Source: an uncultured bacterium | GTDB taxonomy: Bacteria > Patescibacteriota > Minisyncoccia > Phycocordibacterales > CAIZIN01 | DNA: 20,231 nucleotides | Assembly: GCA_903933085.1 (NCBI GenBank) | Contig: CAIZIN010000072.1 | Location: 1-20,231 of the forward strand | Direction: 5' to 3' | In this document: piece after piece, positions 5,767 through 12,579 of the stretch | Numbering within the stretch: the first letter of the stretch is position 1 | Layout of the letters: each line of letters starts with the position of its first letter | Program-made: the position numbers and the translations under genes | Notes under the pieces: generated by a model | The model's database searches: none | Told to the model about the DNA's origin: nothing | The model's input: the letters and a program-made list of their open reading frames with translations, nothing else

Positions 5767-5837
5767 TGCGGGATAGGAGAATCGAACTCCTGACTCAACC
5801 TTGGGAAGGTCGCGTCCTACCACTAAACTAATCCCGC
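5767..5837 (-). tRNA. tRNA-Gly (CCC)
   Basis: A 71-nt cloverleaf: acceptor GCGGGAT/ATCCCGC, anticodon stem CGACC/GGTTG around loop TTCCCAA (anticodon CCC), T-arm AGGAG/CTCCT with TTCGATT, discriminator A. No CCA is encoded. It is sandwiched between the FtsB-like gene (stop at 5886) and the 87-aa membrane protein gene. Confidence 0.93.
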
Positions 5838-5885
5838 TTTCTTTAACTATTCTTGAATCCTAAATCATAAATCTTAAATCCTTCA

Positions 5886-6263
5886 CTAAAATGCCTTCTT
5901 TATCGTATTCCACATAGCCTTAAACACATTCGCCTCATTTACTGTCGTTGAAGCTGGGATAGACTTCTCAACTAAAATAATAACTGATTCCCCTTCTTTT
6001 GCAAGATTAAATTTTTCACGAATTTGTTCTTCTTGACCTCTATCCGAATTCCCCCTTTCAACTTTTTCTACAAGCATTTTTTCACGGGCTTCTAAATCTA
6101 CGAGTTCATGCTCGGCAGCTTTTCTATCCCTAGAACTCTCGCTCACTTTTGTATAAATACCATACACACCCGGAATCATCATAGCAACAAAAAACATAAG
6201 AATTGCAATTGTTACTTTTGAGTAACAAAACTTACGAATCTTCTGTTTGTCATAGAATTCCAT
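5886..6263 (-). CDS. Septum formation initiator protein, FtsB/DivIC-like
   Basis: 125 aa. Order: short basic cytoplasmic tail (1-14), one transmembrane helix (about 16-36), an extracytoplasmic coiled coil (about 42-75, KVSESSRDRKAAEHELVDLE...), then the conserved box IREKFNLAKEGESVIILVE (about 81-99), which matches the 'R-E-x-L-G-x-x-x-x-G-E' end of FtsB/DivIC. Members sit in the FtsB-FtsL-FtsQ subcomplex and help activate septal wall synthesis. I start it at the ATG at 6263, not at 6278: TATAAT at 6275-6270 overlaps the upstream choice and lies six bases before the chosen ATG, predicting a leaderless mRNA. The promoter is divergent from that of the 36-aa peptide gene. Downstream are tRNA-Gly and the 87-aa protein. 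Confidence 0.82.
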   Translation of the reverse strand: MEFYDKQKIRKFCYSKVTIAILMFFVAMMIPGVYGIYTKVSESSRDRKAAEHELVDLEAREKMLVEKVERGNSDRGQEEQIREKFNLAKEGESVIILVEKSIPASTTVNEANVFKAMWNTIKKAF

Positions 6264-6269
6264 ACCTCT

Positions 6270-6299
6270 ATTATACACAAGTCTGTTTTATGGTATAGT
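6270..6299. promoter_or_regulatory. Divergent -10 boxes for the FtsB-like gene and the 36-aa peptide
   Basis: Minus strand: TATAAT (6275-6270), six bases, ATG at 6263. Plus strand: TGG-TATAGT (6291-6299), nine bases, ATG at 6309. The two boxes are 18 bp apart, so polymerases would compete. Confidence 0.55.
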
Positions 6300-6308
6300 A
6301 GAAACACT

Positions 6309-6419
6309 ATGATATTCAAAAAAGAAAACCAAAAGCGAATCCGAAGAATTTTTACAGTAGTCGGAATACTTATCATTATAAGTATGATAGCCTTGTATTT
6401 CCCTATTTTGTGGAGATAG
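6309..6419 (+). CDS. 36-aa single-helix membrane peptide
   Basis: A short frame, 36 codons plus TAG: a basic N-terminus (MIFKKENQKRIRRIF), then one hydrophobic helix (about residues 15-33) and a short end. It is bounded by an extended -10 box (TGG-TATAGT) nine bases before the ATG, predicting a leader of about 3 nt, and by an 18-bp terminator hairpin starting 24 nt after the stop. Nothing else fits between these two signals, which is the best argument that it is a gene. It is divergent to the FtsB-like gene. Function unknown; a small accessory membrane subunit is possible. Confidence 0.6.
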   Translation: MIFKKENQKRIRRIFTVVGILIIISMIALYFPILWR

Positions 6420-6442
6420 TTTCAAATTAAAAAAGAAAAAAT

Positions 6443-6486
6443 AAACCCCTCTGAATTTTGACAAAGCCAAAATTCAGAGGGGTTTT
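6443..6486 (+). terminator. Strong terminator after the 36-aa peptide gene
   Basis: 18-bp perfect stem (6443-6460 with 6468-6485), loop ACAAAGC, CCCCTC/GAGGGG core and TTTT behind. Confidence 0.85.
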
Positions 6487-6490
6487 GCTG

Positions 6491-6519
6491 TTGACAAATA
6501 ACTTCTTTGGTCGTAATGT
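6491..6519 (+). promoter_or_regulatory. Promoter candidate with consensus -35 for the 161-aa gene
   Basis: TTGACA (6491-6496), 17-bp spacer, TAATGT (6514-6519). The -35 is perfect and the -10 weak. A leader of about 120 nt would follow, containing a small bulged hairpin (ATCACGT / ACGTGGAT, about 6574-6603). Confidence 0.4.
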
Positions 6520-6646
6520 AAAAAAATCACGCCGTTATGGATGATCGCTTTGAAGTCAAGTGGCCAAAAAGTTAGAGGCATATCACGTACCTTAAACGTG
6601 GATCTAAGTACATTAAACAACACAAAAAAACAGAAAGAGAGACGTT

Positions 6647-7132
6647 ATGTCACGACTATTGTTTATACTCGATGGGCCTGGTTTTCGACAACTTGAACAC
6701 AACACTCCCATTTTTGGAACAATGGGTTTTCATTTAGCATTTACAATGCATTTGCCACCCCCAACAGGTATTGAAAATTTCAACAATTTTCTTATCAATT
6801 TCGTGGGCCGGGTTGACGAAAAGAATAAGGATGAATTCGTCATGGTCTCCAACTTGGGCGGTTATATCACAGCAAGGGTTAGTGACGGACTCAACCATTC
6901 TCGTTTTAAATATTATTATATTTTTCACTACGATGTTCGCACAAGATGCGGATATGCAGATGAATACACAGCTGACGAATTCTTAAGTTCAGAAGCTGAT
7001 GTAGTGACCTCGGTAATATTTTACCAGAGTGATATGCACGTACAATTTATGAAACAAGCTCGCCATATTCAGAAAGAATGGAACAGGCAAGGAAAACCCG
7101 TTCCTGTTCCATGGCGTGATGGGACTCCATAA
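6647..7132 (+). CDS. Protein of unknown function, 161 aa
   Basis: 161 aa, soluble by eye, rich in aromatic residues and His (FKYYYIFHYDV, about 95-105) with an acidic region DEYTADEFLSSEAD (about 112-125) and a Pro-rich end (PVPVPWRDGTP). No signal peptide, helix or known catalytic motif; I do not recognise the family. Unlike most genes in the window it has a purine-rich Shine-Dalgarno-like stretch (AGAGAG, about 8 nt before the ATG), a long leader and a consensus -35, plus its own terminator at 7145. A single-gene unit with its own signals facing the opposite way to its neighbours suggests an accessory gene, possibly acquired. Confidence 0.7.
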   Translation: MSRLLFILDGPGFRQLEHNTPIFGTMGFHLAFTMHLPPPTGIENFNNFLINFVGRVDEKNKDEFVMVSNLGGYITARVSDGLNHSRFKYYYIFHYDVRTRCGYADEYTADEFLSSEADVVTSVIFYQSDMHVQFMKQARHIQKEWNRQGKPVPVPWRDGTP

Positions 7133-7144
7133 CATCTCACACAT

Positions 7145-7178
7145 AGAGGACGCTTCAAAAAAGCGCTCCTCTTTTTTT
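7145..7178 (+). terminator. Terminator after the 161-aa gene
   Basis: Stem AGAGGA-CGCTT / AAGCG-C-TCCTCT (one bulged base), loop CAAAA, then T7. Confidence 0.85.
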
Positions 7179-7196
7179 ATATACTAATGCAATTTT

Positions 7197-7227
7197 CAGA
7201 CTGGATTCCGGCCTCCGCCGGAATGAC
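7197..7227. repeat. REP-like palindrome, copy 2
   Basis: Single unit CAGACTGGATTCC-GGCC...GGAATGAC with the internal palindrome CCGGC/GCCGG; same family as 4147 and 9160. Confidence 0.75.
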
Positions 7228-7242
7228 AAACTGAAACATAGC

Positions 7243-7309
7243 TAGAGCTCGACTTTGTTTCCTTATAAGTGAAGCGAATTAGGAATACAAGAAGTACCCT
7301 TGTGACATA
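7243..7309. repeat. 67-nt dispersed repeat, copy B
   Basis: Matches 3807-3873 with about three substitutions, same orientation, again between a plus-strand terminator and a minus-strand stop (lepA, 7328). Confidence 0.8.
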
Positions 7310-7327
7310 GAGCCTAATTGCTAGAGC

Positions 7328-9124
7328 CTAATCACTCTTCATCATTTTGAGAAACACCTCGTGGGTGATATTCACATTTCCCATTTCTTGCATTTTTTTC
7401 TTTCCTTTCTTTTGTTTTTCTCGGAGCTTCATCTTTCGAGTAATGTCTCCTCCATACATATGTTGGGTCACATCTTTCCTCAAAGCAGAAAGAGTTTCAG
7501 AGGCAATAATTCTCCCAAGGGCTTTTGCTTGAATCTTTACTATAATCATTTGTTGAGGCATCACCTTTTGCAATTTTTCGGCAGTTTTTCTTCCATCCTC
7601 TTCCACACGACGCTTTGAAACAATTCTCGTGAAAGCAATCATCGGCTCTCCATTTATTAAAATATCTAGTCGGCAAACATCAGCTTTTCTAAATTCACCA
7701 ATCTCATATGAAAGTGAAGCGTATCCGGAAGTCACACTTTTCAATTCATCAAAAAAGTTTCGCATAAGTTCACGTAGAGGCATCATCGCTTCTATCGAAG
7801 TTCTGTCATCACCAAAGTTTTCAGAATTTCCAATTTCAGCTTCATGATCAAAAAGCATTTGCATGATTCCTGAAATATATGTAGGAGGCGTGATGATAGT
7901 CATATGAACCCAAGGTTCTTCCACATCTGTCACATCTCCATAATCAGGAAATTTTGAAGGTGAATATATAGTCTCTTTCTTCCCTTGCCTATTTGTCACA
8001 ATGTAAGTAATACTTGGTGTTGTCACTATCAAATCCAAATTAAATTCTCGTCGTAGTCTTTCGGTAATAATTTCTAGATGAAGCATTCCAAGAAATCCAC
8101 AACGAAAACCTCGCCCAAGACTTCCTGAAGATTCTTCTTCGAAGGCATATGACGAATCAGAAAGACGTAATCTTTCAAGGGCTTGTCGAAGTCCATTAAA
8201 ATCATCTTGACTCTCTGTATAAACAGAAGCCCAAACAACAGGTTTTGGTGTCATATATCCGTGGAGTTCAGAAAGTGGATGAGAAGCCGAGGTAATAGTA
8301 TCTCCAACAGATGCAATACCCGGACGTTTAATACCTGTCACAATATATCCAATTTCTCCTGCTGTTAATTCATCTTTTGGAGTTTCTTGTGGATTAAATG
8401 TTCCGATCTCTAAAGAGGTAAATTTTTCATTCGCAACTTTAAATAAAAGTTGTTCACCTTTTTTAATTTTTCCATCAAAAAGTCGGACGAAGACAATCAC
8501 ACCAGTATGAGTCGAATATTGAAAATCAAAAATTAGAGCGCGAACATCTTTTGGACCAATATCTTTTGTGCTAGGTGGTGGTACTCGGCGGATTACCTCT
8601 TGCAGAAGAGTATCCACGCCTTCACCAGTTCTTCCTGATACACAAATAATATCTTCTTCGTGACAATCGAGAAGCTTAATCATTTCATATTTAACTTCAT
8701 CTACACGAGAAAGTGGCGAGTCGATTTTTGTAATAACAGGAATAATAACAAGCCCTGATTCACGAGCCATTGAGAGATTGGTGAGAGTTTGTGCTTGAAC
8801 ACCTTGAGTCGCATCCACAAGCAAAATAGAGCCTTCCACAGCCTTTAGAGCACGAGACACTTCATAGTAAAAGTCGATATGCCCTGGTGTGTCGATTAGA
8901 TTCAAAACATACTTTTTGTTGTCTTTTGGATTTTCATAATCCATCCGAACAGGGCGCATTTTAATGGTAATTCCCCTCTCCTTTTCTAGCTCCATATCAT
9001 CAAGAACCCGATCGTGCATCTTTCGTGCTTCAACGGTGTGAGTGATTTCCAACATACGATCCGCAAGCGTAGACTTACCGTGATCAATGTGAGCTATGAT
9101 ACTGAAATTTCTGATGTTGTTCAT
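7328..9124 (-). CDS. lepA: Elongation factor 4 (LepA), translational GTPase
   Basis: 598 aa, full length for the family. LepA is a ribosome-bound GTPase that back-translocates or helps stalled and assembling ribosomes. G-domain motifs: G1 AHIDHGKST (11-19), G2 ERGITIK (49-55), G3 DTPGH (78-82) with catalytic His82, and G4 TKID (132-135) where most family members have NKID. Domain II follows, then the EF-G-like domains III and V, and the LepA-specific C-terminal domain ending in a Lys-rich stretch (REKQKKGKKKMQEMGNV). No Shine-Dalgarno or clear -10 is visible at the ATG; a REP-like repeat lies 35-105 bp upstream. murJ is upstream on the same strand, 225 bp away. Confidence 0.97.
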   Translation of the reverse strand: MNNIRNFSIIAHIDHGKSTLADRMLEITHTVEARKMHDRVLDDMELEKERGITIKMRPVRMDYENPKDNKKYVLNLIDTPGHIDFYYEVSRALKAVEGSILLVDATQGVQAQTLTNLSMARESGLVIIPVITKIDSPLSRVDEVKYEMIKLLDCHEEDIICVSGRTGEGVDTLLQEVIRRVPPPSTKDIGPKDVRALIFDFQYSTHTGVIVFVRLFDGKIKKGEQLLFKVANEKFTSLEIGTFNPQETPKDELTAGEIGYIVTGIKRPGIASVGDTITSASHPLSELHGYMTPKPVVWASVYTESQDDFNGLRQALERLRLSDSSYAFEEESSGSLGRGFRCGFLGMLHLEIITERLRREFNLDLIVTTPSITYIVTNRQGKKETIYSPSKFPDYGDVTDVEEPWVHMTIITPPTYISGIMQMLFDHEAEIGNSENFGDDRTSIEAMMPLRELMRNFFDELKSVTSGYASLSYEIGEFRKADVCRLDILINGEPMIAFTRIVSKRRVEEDGRKTAEKLQKVMPQQMIIVKIQAKALGRIIASETLSALRKDVTQHMYGGDITRKMKLREKQKKGKKKMQEMGNVNITHEVFLKMMKSD

Positions 9125-9159
9125 TTAATTTGGTTGGGAAATACTTGCCCTTCTTTCTG

Positions 9160-9229
9160 TCATTCCGGCGAAGGCCGGAATCCAGTCTGAAAATTCGAAC
9201 TTGGATCCCCGGGATTACCCGAGGATGAC
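9160..9229. repeat. REP-like composite palindrome, copy 3
   Basis: GTCATTCC-GGCGAAGGCC-GGAATCCAG, a spacer, then TTGGATCCCCGGGATTACCC-GAGGATGAC: the same two-unit head-to-head design as copy 1. It lies between murJ and lepA. Confidence 0.8.
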
Positions 9230-9349
9230 AAAAAGGTGTTAACTTACTATATTGTATTTTGAAGCTAATATAGCATAAAAACTTAAAAATTCTAACCTGA
9301 ATTCCAATTTTACATTTTATATTCTTAATTCCTAATTCGTAATTCTACC

Positions 9350-11029
9350 CTAAAGTTCTATCTGTTCCGGCACCACAGTTTTTACCTTCCAAATCTTACC
9401 TTGCAAAGTTTTGGTAATTTCTTTGACTTCTTCATTTTTCAAGGCATATAAAATAATGACAGCAACAAGTATACCGATTATTCCAGCGAAAAATCCCTGA
9501 AGGAATATTCCCCATAATTTTGATTGATCAAAAATCAAAGTAAAAATATTTAAACATAGATAAGCCACATAACCCATCACCACTGATGCACCAAAGCTTT
9601 GAAAGAAAGTTTGTTTTAAAATCTTCCCAAAACCCCTGAAATCCTTTTCGAAAAGTCTCCAAAGCCAAACCATATTTATAATAGAAGCTAAAGTAAAGCC
9701 GAGTGGTAATACAAGAACAGAAGTTCCTGGGATATCACTCACACGCAAAAGTATTTCAAAAAAGTCTCTAACTAATTGAAAAGCATTAAAAATATAAAAA
9801 CCAAGTATAGCAAACACAACAGCAAGTATTGAAGAAACAGTATTTATCAAAAGCGGTTTCTTCGTCATTCCTGCAGAATAAAAACCTCGAACAAAAAGAA
9901 GTACTAAACTTTGAGCCGTCACAGAAATAGCAAAAAGTGCAAGCGAAGCAGCGGTAAGCCTGGTGTTATCCCAATTAAAATTTCCTGAACCAAAAATAAC
10001 TCTCACAATTTGAGCTCGCAATACGACAAATAAAACTGTGACGGGAATGGACCAGAATATAATATGCCGTCCTGCTGTGATTATATGACTTATAAATTCA
10101 CCCCTCTTTCCTTCGGAGTGAAGTCTTGTAAGAACAGGAAAAGCCGCGAGCGAGTAACTCACCCCAATAATAGCAAGTGGTACGGACTGTAAGTTGAATG
10201 AAAGGGTTAGAATCGAAATTGAACCAACTGCCATAAATGAAGCAAGGTAGAACATAGCTGTCATTGAAAGTTGATTTGCTGCAAGCGTAAAAGTACGAGG
10301 AATCGAAAGCTTAACTACTTCTTTTATATATTTCCATTCAACATTTTTTATAAATGAAAGCTTCACCTTACAAGTGGCTAGAGATGGTACTTGTACAGCC
10401 ACATGCAAAAGAGAGCCAAGAACCACACCGACAACCAAACCAGGAAGTCCATATATTGGATACAAAAATATAATTCCAAGAATAATTGCGAAGTTATAAA
10501 GAAGCGGAGATATAGCACTCACAATAAAAATCTTTCTTGCCTGATTGATACTCGAAAGCAAGTTTGAAACACCCAAAAGAAGTGGCGAGAGAAGCAGGAT
10601 CCGAGTCATTAAAACCAGAATCGCCTGATGTTCTCCGTTGAAAATTCCAGGTACTAAAATCTTCAAAAAGAATGGTGCAAAAAGTGCAAAAAAACCTATT
10701 ACAAAGATAATTGTAAAAAAGAATATTGTAAAAATACTGCTTATAAATTTCTGCATTTCTTCCCTACCCTTTTTCTCTTCACGAATTAAAAATGGAATAA
10801 GTACAGATACAGCTACAAGCGATGAGACTGTCACGAAAATTAAATCAGGAATTCGGAAGGACGCGTAATAAACATCAAGCATTGCACTAGCACCAAAATA
10901 GTGAGCCAGAAGTTTATCACGTACGAGCCCAAGCACTTGTGAAAGTAATGTGAACGCACCAATAAAATACGCAGCTTCGTGTAAGCCTTTTATCTCTTTA
11001 TTTAAATATGAAAATATTCTTTGCATCAT
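9350..11029 (-). CDS. murJ: Lipid II flippase MurJ (MATE-like membrane protein)
   Basis: 559 aa, typically sized. MurJ moves lipid II across the inner membrane for peptidoglycan synthesis. The N-terminal family signature is clear: SQVLGLVRDKLLAHYFGASAMLDVYYASFRIPD (about 30-62), with the conserved Arg-Asp pair and the central-cavity Arg in FRIPD. About 14 hydrophobic helices can be counted, with the MurJ-type mid region FNLQSVPLAIIGVSYSLAAFPVL (about 278-300) and C-terminal helices to about 540. Two consecutive ATGs start the frame. A TATAAT 12-17 nt upstream (11046-11041) would give a leader of about five bases. The upstream neighbour is the 63-aa gene with its own terminator, so murJ probably has its own promoter. 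Confidence 0.93.
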   Translation of the reverse strand: MMQRIFSYLNKEIKGLHEAAYFIGAFTLLSQVLGLVRDKLLAHYFGASAMLDVYYASFRIPDLIFVTVSSLVAVSVLIPFLIREEKKGREEMQKFISSIFTIFFFTIIFVIGFFALFAPFFLKILVPGIFNGEHQAILVLMTRILLLSPLLLGVSNLLSSINQARKIFIVSAISPLLYNFAIILGIIFLYPIYGLPGLVVGVVLGSLLHVAVQVPSLATCKVKLSFIKNVEWKYIKEVVKLSIPRTFTLAANQLSMTAMFYLASFMAVGSISILTLSFNLQSVPLAIIGVSYSLAAFPVLTRLHSEGKRGEFISHIITAGRHIIFWSIPVTVLFVVLRAQIVRVIFGSGNFNWDNTRLTAASLALFAISVTAQSLVLLFVRGFYSAGMTKKPLLINTVSSILAVVFAILGFYIFNAFQLVRDFFEILLRVSDIPGTSVLVLPLGFTLASIINMVWLWRLFEKDFRGFGKILKQTFFQSFGASVVMGYVAYLCLNIFTLIFDQSKLWGIFLQGFFAGIIGILVAVIILYALKNEEVKEITKTLQGKIWKVKTVVPEQIEL

Positions 11030-11108
11030 AAGGCAAATTCATTATATAACACATAACATATAACACATAACATGGATAAAGTTATACAAAACAATGAGAT
11101 ATTGAGTC

Positions 11109-11145
11109 AAAAAAAATCCACGACCAGCTAAGCAAGTTGCGGATT
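11109..11145 (-). terminator. Terminator after the 63-aa gene
   Basis: Minus strand: AATCCGC (11145-11139) pairs with GTGGATT (11121-11115), including one G-U pair, followed by T8 (11116-11109). Confidence 0.75.
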
Positions 11146-11160
11146 ATGAGACCGTATTAA

Positions 11161-11352
11161 TTAACCTGAAACTGAGAATGTGTCAGATTGAGATCTATCA
11201 TGACCCCATATCAGTTGCCACGCAACGCAGAAAGACAAACCTCTTTCCCATGGAACCAAAATAATTTTTCTCTGGAGTCTTGCAGGATCTTTCGCAACGA
11301 TTCGACGAATTCTTTCTTCTCGACTCATACTTCTATTTGGTATTTTTGACAT
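11161..11352 (-). CDS. Small basic protein of unknown function, 63 aa
   Basis: 63 aa: a basic N-terminus (MSKIPNRSMSREERIRRIVAKDPARLQRK) and a more hydrophobic, Trp-containing second half (ILVPWERGLSFCVAWQLIWGH). No family recognised. The start is decided by a strong Shine-Dalgarno, AGGGGAG four to five bases before the ATG, the best in the window. A near-consensus promoter (TTGACA, 16 bp, TATTAT at 11412-11385) gives a leader of about 27 nt. The open frame continues upstream to 11412, but that start would lie inside the promoter. A terminator follows. The standard leader and SD contrast with the leaderless genes nearby. Confidence 0.72.
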   Translation of the reverse strand: MSKIPNRSMSREERIRRIVAKDPARLQRKIILVPWERGLSFCVAWQLIWGHDRSQSDTFSVSG

Positions 11353-11384
11353 TTTACTCCCCTTTGTTTGAACTATCTCTTTTG

Positions 11385-11412
11385 ATAATACTCTCGAAAA
11401 GACGTTTGTCAA
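11385..11412 (-). promoter_or_regulatory. Consensus promoter of the 63-aa gene
   Basis: TTGACA (11412-11407), 16-bp spacer, TATTAT (11390-11385). A 10-bp hairpin (11417-11426 with 11436-11445) lies just upstream of the -35. Confidence 0.65.
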
Positions 11413-11457
11413 AACAGTTTTTCCAAAGTCTCCCCTTGGAAAAACTTTCAGAAATTT

Positions 11458-11503
11458 ACAAACAACTACAAGCTCTGCTATAGCAGAGCTTGTAGTTGTT
11501 TGT
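11458..11503. repeat. 46-bp perfect palindrome without a loop
   Basis: 11458-11480 and 11481-11503 are exact reverse complements with the same CTA|TAG centre as the palindrome at 2720-2769. It lies between rnpB and the 63-aa gene, so it may end the rnpB transcript or shield the next promoter. Confidence 0.7.
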
Positions 11504-11547
11504 CTTACTTAATTTTTTTATTTTCATAGAAATATTCTTTTATATGC

Positions 11548-11584
11548 GACACAACCCACACAATAAATTGTGTGGGCTGTTGTC
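11548..11584 (-). terminator. Hairpin at the 3' side of rnpB
   Basis: GACA-CAACCCACACAA and TTGTGTGGGCTGTTGTC pair over about 16 positions around loop TAAA. It starts about ten bases after the mature rnpB end. There is no good U-tract, so it may be a processing or stabilising hairpin. Confidence 0.5.
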
Positions 11585-11593
11585 ATATGAATG

Positions 11594-12027
11594 AACCATG
11601 TTGATAAGCCGAATTCTGTTTCGTTATAAATAACGAAGGCAATCATTTATCTGGGAGTGATATTACTACCACCCTCGAGCGGCACTTCTCGACTGTAAAC
11701 AGTCGAGACACGGCCTTGCACGCTAGTAAGGATTTAGCCGTTTCACTTTTATGTTTCCATAAAATTCTTCCCGAAGGAAGCCTTTGCTTTTCAGCTCGGG
11801 CGTCACTGCTCGCACCTCTCGCCACTCATTCAGTGGACGCGACGGGGGTTACCCGCTACCATTTACGCGCTTCGCGCGGTTATAGATGTTCTAATTGTTC
11901 AAGATGTTCTAATTGAATTTTTCATTTAGAACATTACAACACCTTCAACATATACAACCGTGCGAAGCACGCATTCGTGTTCGGACTTTCCTCCCTGCTT
12001 TCGCAGAGCGATTACCTAACATGGCTA
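11594..12027 (-). ncRNA. rnpB: RNase P RNA (M1 RNA), bacterial type A-like
   Basis: The catalytic RNA that cuts the 5' leader from pre-tRNAs. Conserved pieces in order: P1 5' strand AGCCATGTT (12026-12018), the hallmark GAGGAAAGTCCGAACAC (about 11997-11981), GGCTAAATCCTTA and GCAAGGCC (about 11743-11713), GGTGGTAGTAATATCACTCCCAGATAAATGA (about 11675-11646), and the 3' signature ACAGAATTCGGCTTATC with P1 3' strand AACATGGTT (11602-11594). Length is about 434 nt. An AT-rich segment (about 11884-11960) with tandem 14-nt repeats and an ATGTTCTAA/TTAGAACAT hairpin interrupts the GC-rich body, probably as a peripheral helix. Promoter and upstream elements are excellent. Open frames across this region are spurious. 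Confidence 0.93.
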
Positions 12028-12033
12028 CCCTTA

Positions 12034-12062
12034 ATTATAGCACGATTTAGCATAAAAATCAA
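12034..12062 (-). promoter_or_regulatory. rnpB promoter
   Basis: TTGATT (12062-12057), 17-bp spacer, extended -10 TGC-TATAAT (12042-12034). Predicted start is at about 12027, one base before P1 of the RNA. Confidence 0.8.
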
Positions 12063-12068
12063 GCAAAG

Positions 12069-12094
12069 AAAAAACCACCCTCGAAAGAGTGGTT
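12069..12094 (-). terminator. Terminator of cassette gene 1
   Basis: Minus strand AACCACTC - TTTC - GAGGGTGGTT with a bulge, then T6 (12074-12069). It closely resembles the terminator of cassette gene 2. Confidence 0.7.
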
Positions 12095-12105
12095 AAAAAA
12101 CATTG

Positions 12106-12501
12106 TTATTCATTATTATTGATCTGAACTTGTTCACGCAGGATTCCATCCCATTCGAACTCTTCACAAGTGAAATATGTCCTGCCCGCATCCAAGGTGA
12201 GACGTTTTCCCTGAATACTCCCAATGAAGTCACGAAGAGCCATGTCGGCAAAAGGACCAATTCCGGAGGCTCCATAATTAGCTCCTCCTCCATTTGCTTC
12301 AATACAAACATAGGGCTTAGTATTGACTCTATAGCGCCGGTCCTTTGTACAATCTCCCCATATCTCGATAGAAAGGTCAATCTTGTGCTCACGAAGAAAA
12401 TCTTCGAAGCTCAAAACTGGCAACTCTTTTTTAACAATCTTTGCTTGAATTGGCATAATCTGACTTGGTTTGTAGTTTCTGTTCTGTCTGGATTTAAACA
12501 T
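12106..12501 (-). CDS. Cassette gene 1, unknown protein with shared leader peptide
   Basis: 131 aa from ATG 12501, or 116 aa from an internal ATG at 12456. The first residues MFKSRQNRNYKP come from a 41-nt leader repeat that also stands in front of cassette gene 2, so the functional protein may begin at the second Met (MPIQAKIVKKELPVL). The rest is a soluble alpha/beta-looking protein with IEIWGDCTKDRRYRV, a Gly-rich EANGGGANYGASGIGPF and an acidic C-terminus; no family recognised. Upstream starts up to 12552 lie in the preceding terminator and are rejected. It is the downstream member of a two-gene cassette pair and ends just before the rnpB promoter. Confidence 0.65.
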   Translation of the reverse strand: MFKSRQNRNYKPSQIMPIQAKIVKKELPVLSFEDFLREHKIDLSIEIWGDCTKDRRYRVNTKPYVCIEANGGGANYGASGIGPFADMALRDFIGSIQGKRLTLDAGRTYFTCEEFEWDGILREQVQINNNE

Positions 12502-12505
12502 ATTT
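12465..12505 (-). repeat. 41-nt leader repeat, copy 1
   Basis: Identical to 13181-13221 at 40 of 41 positions. It codes on the minus strand for MFKSRQNRN-Y-KP, in frame with cassette gene 1. Confidence 0.85.
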
Positions 12506-12531
12506 CGAAACAAAGGTAAAGCAAAGAAAAG

Positions 12532-12565
12532 AAAAAACCACCCGAAGCACATAGCGCCCGAGTGG
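12532..12565 (-). terminator. Terminator of cassette gene 2
   Basis: Minus strand CCACTCG (12565-12559) pairs with CGGGTGG (12544-12538) around a 14-nt loop, followed by T6. The 3' part (GGGTGGTTTTTTCTTT) is nearly the same as in the terminator at 12069. Confidence 0.7.
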
Positions 12566-12579
12566 AATGAGTTTGAATA

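Noticed and set aside
11643..11916. Frames on both strands between rnpB ends
   Set aside because: They overlap conserved RNase P RNA sequence and have no family features.
12502..12552. Hydrophobic N-terminus (MCFGWFFLFFALPLF) of cassette gene 1
   Set aside because: It comes from the terminator and poly-T region of cassette gene 2, not from a signal peptide.
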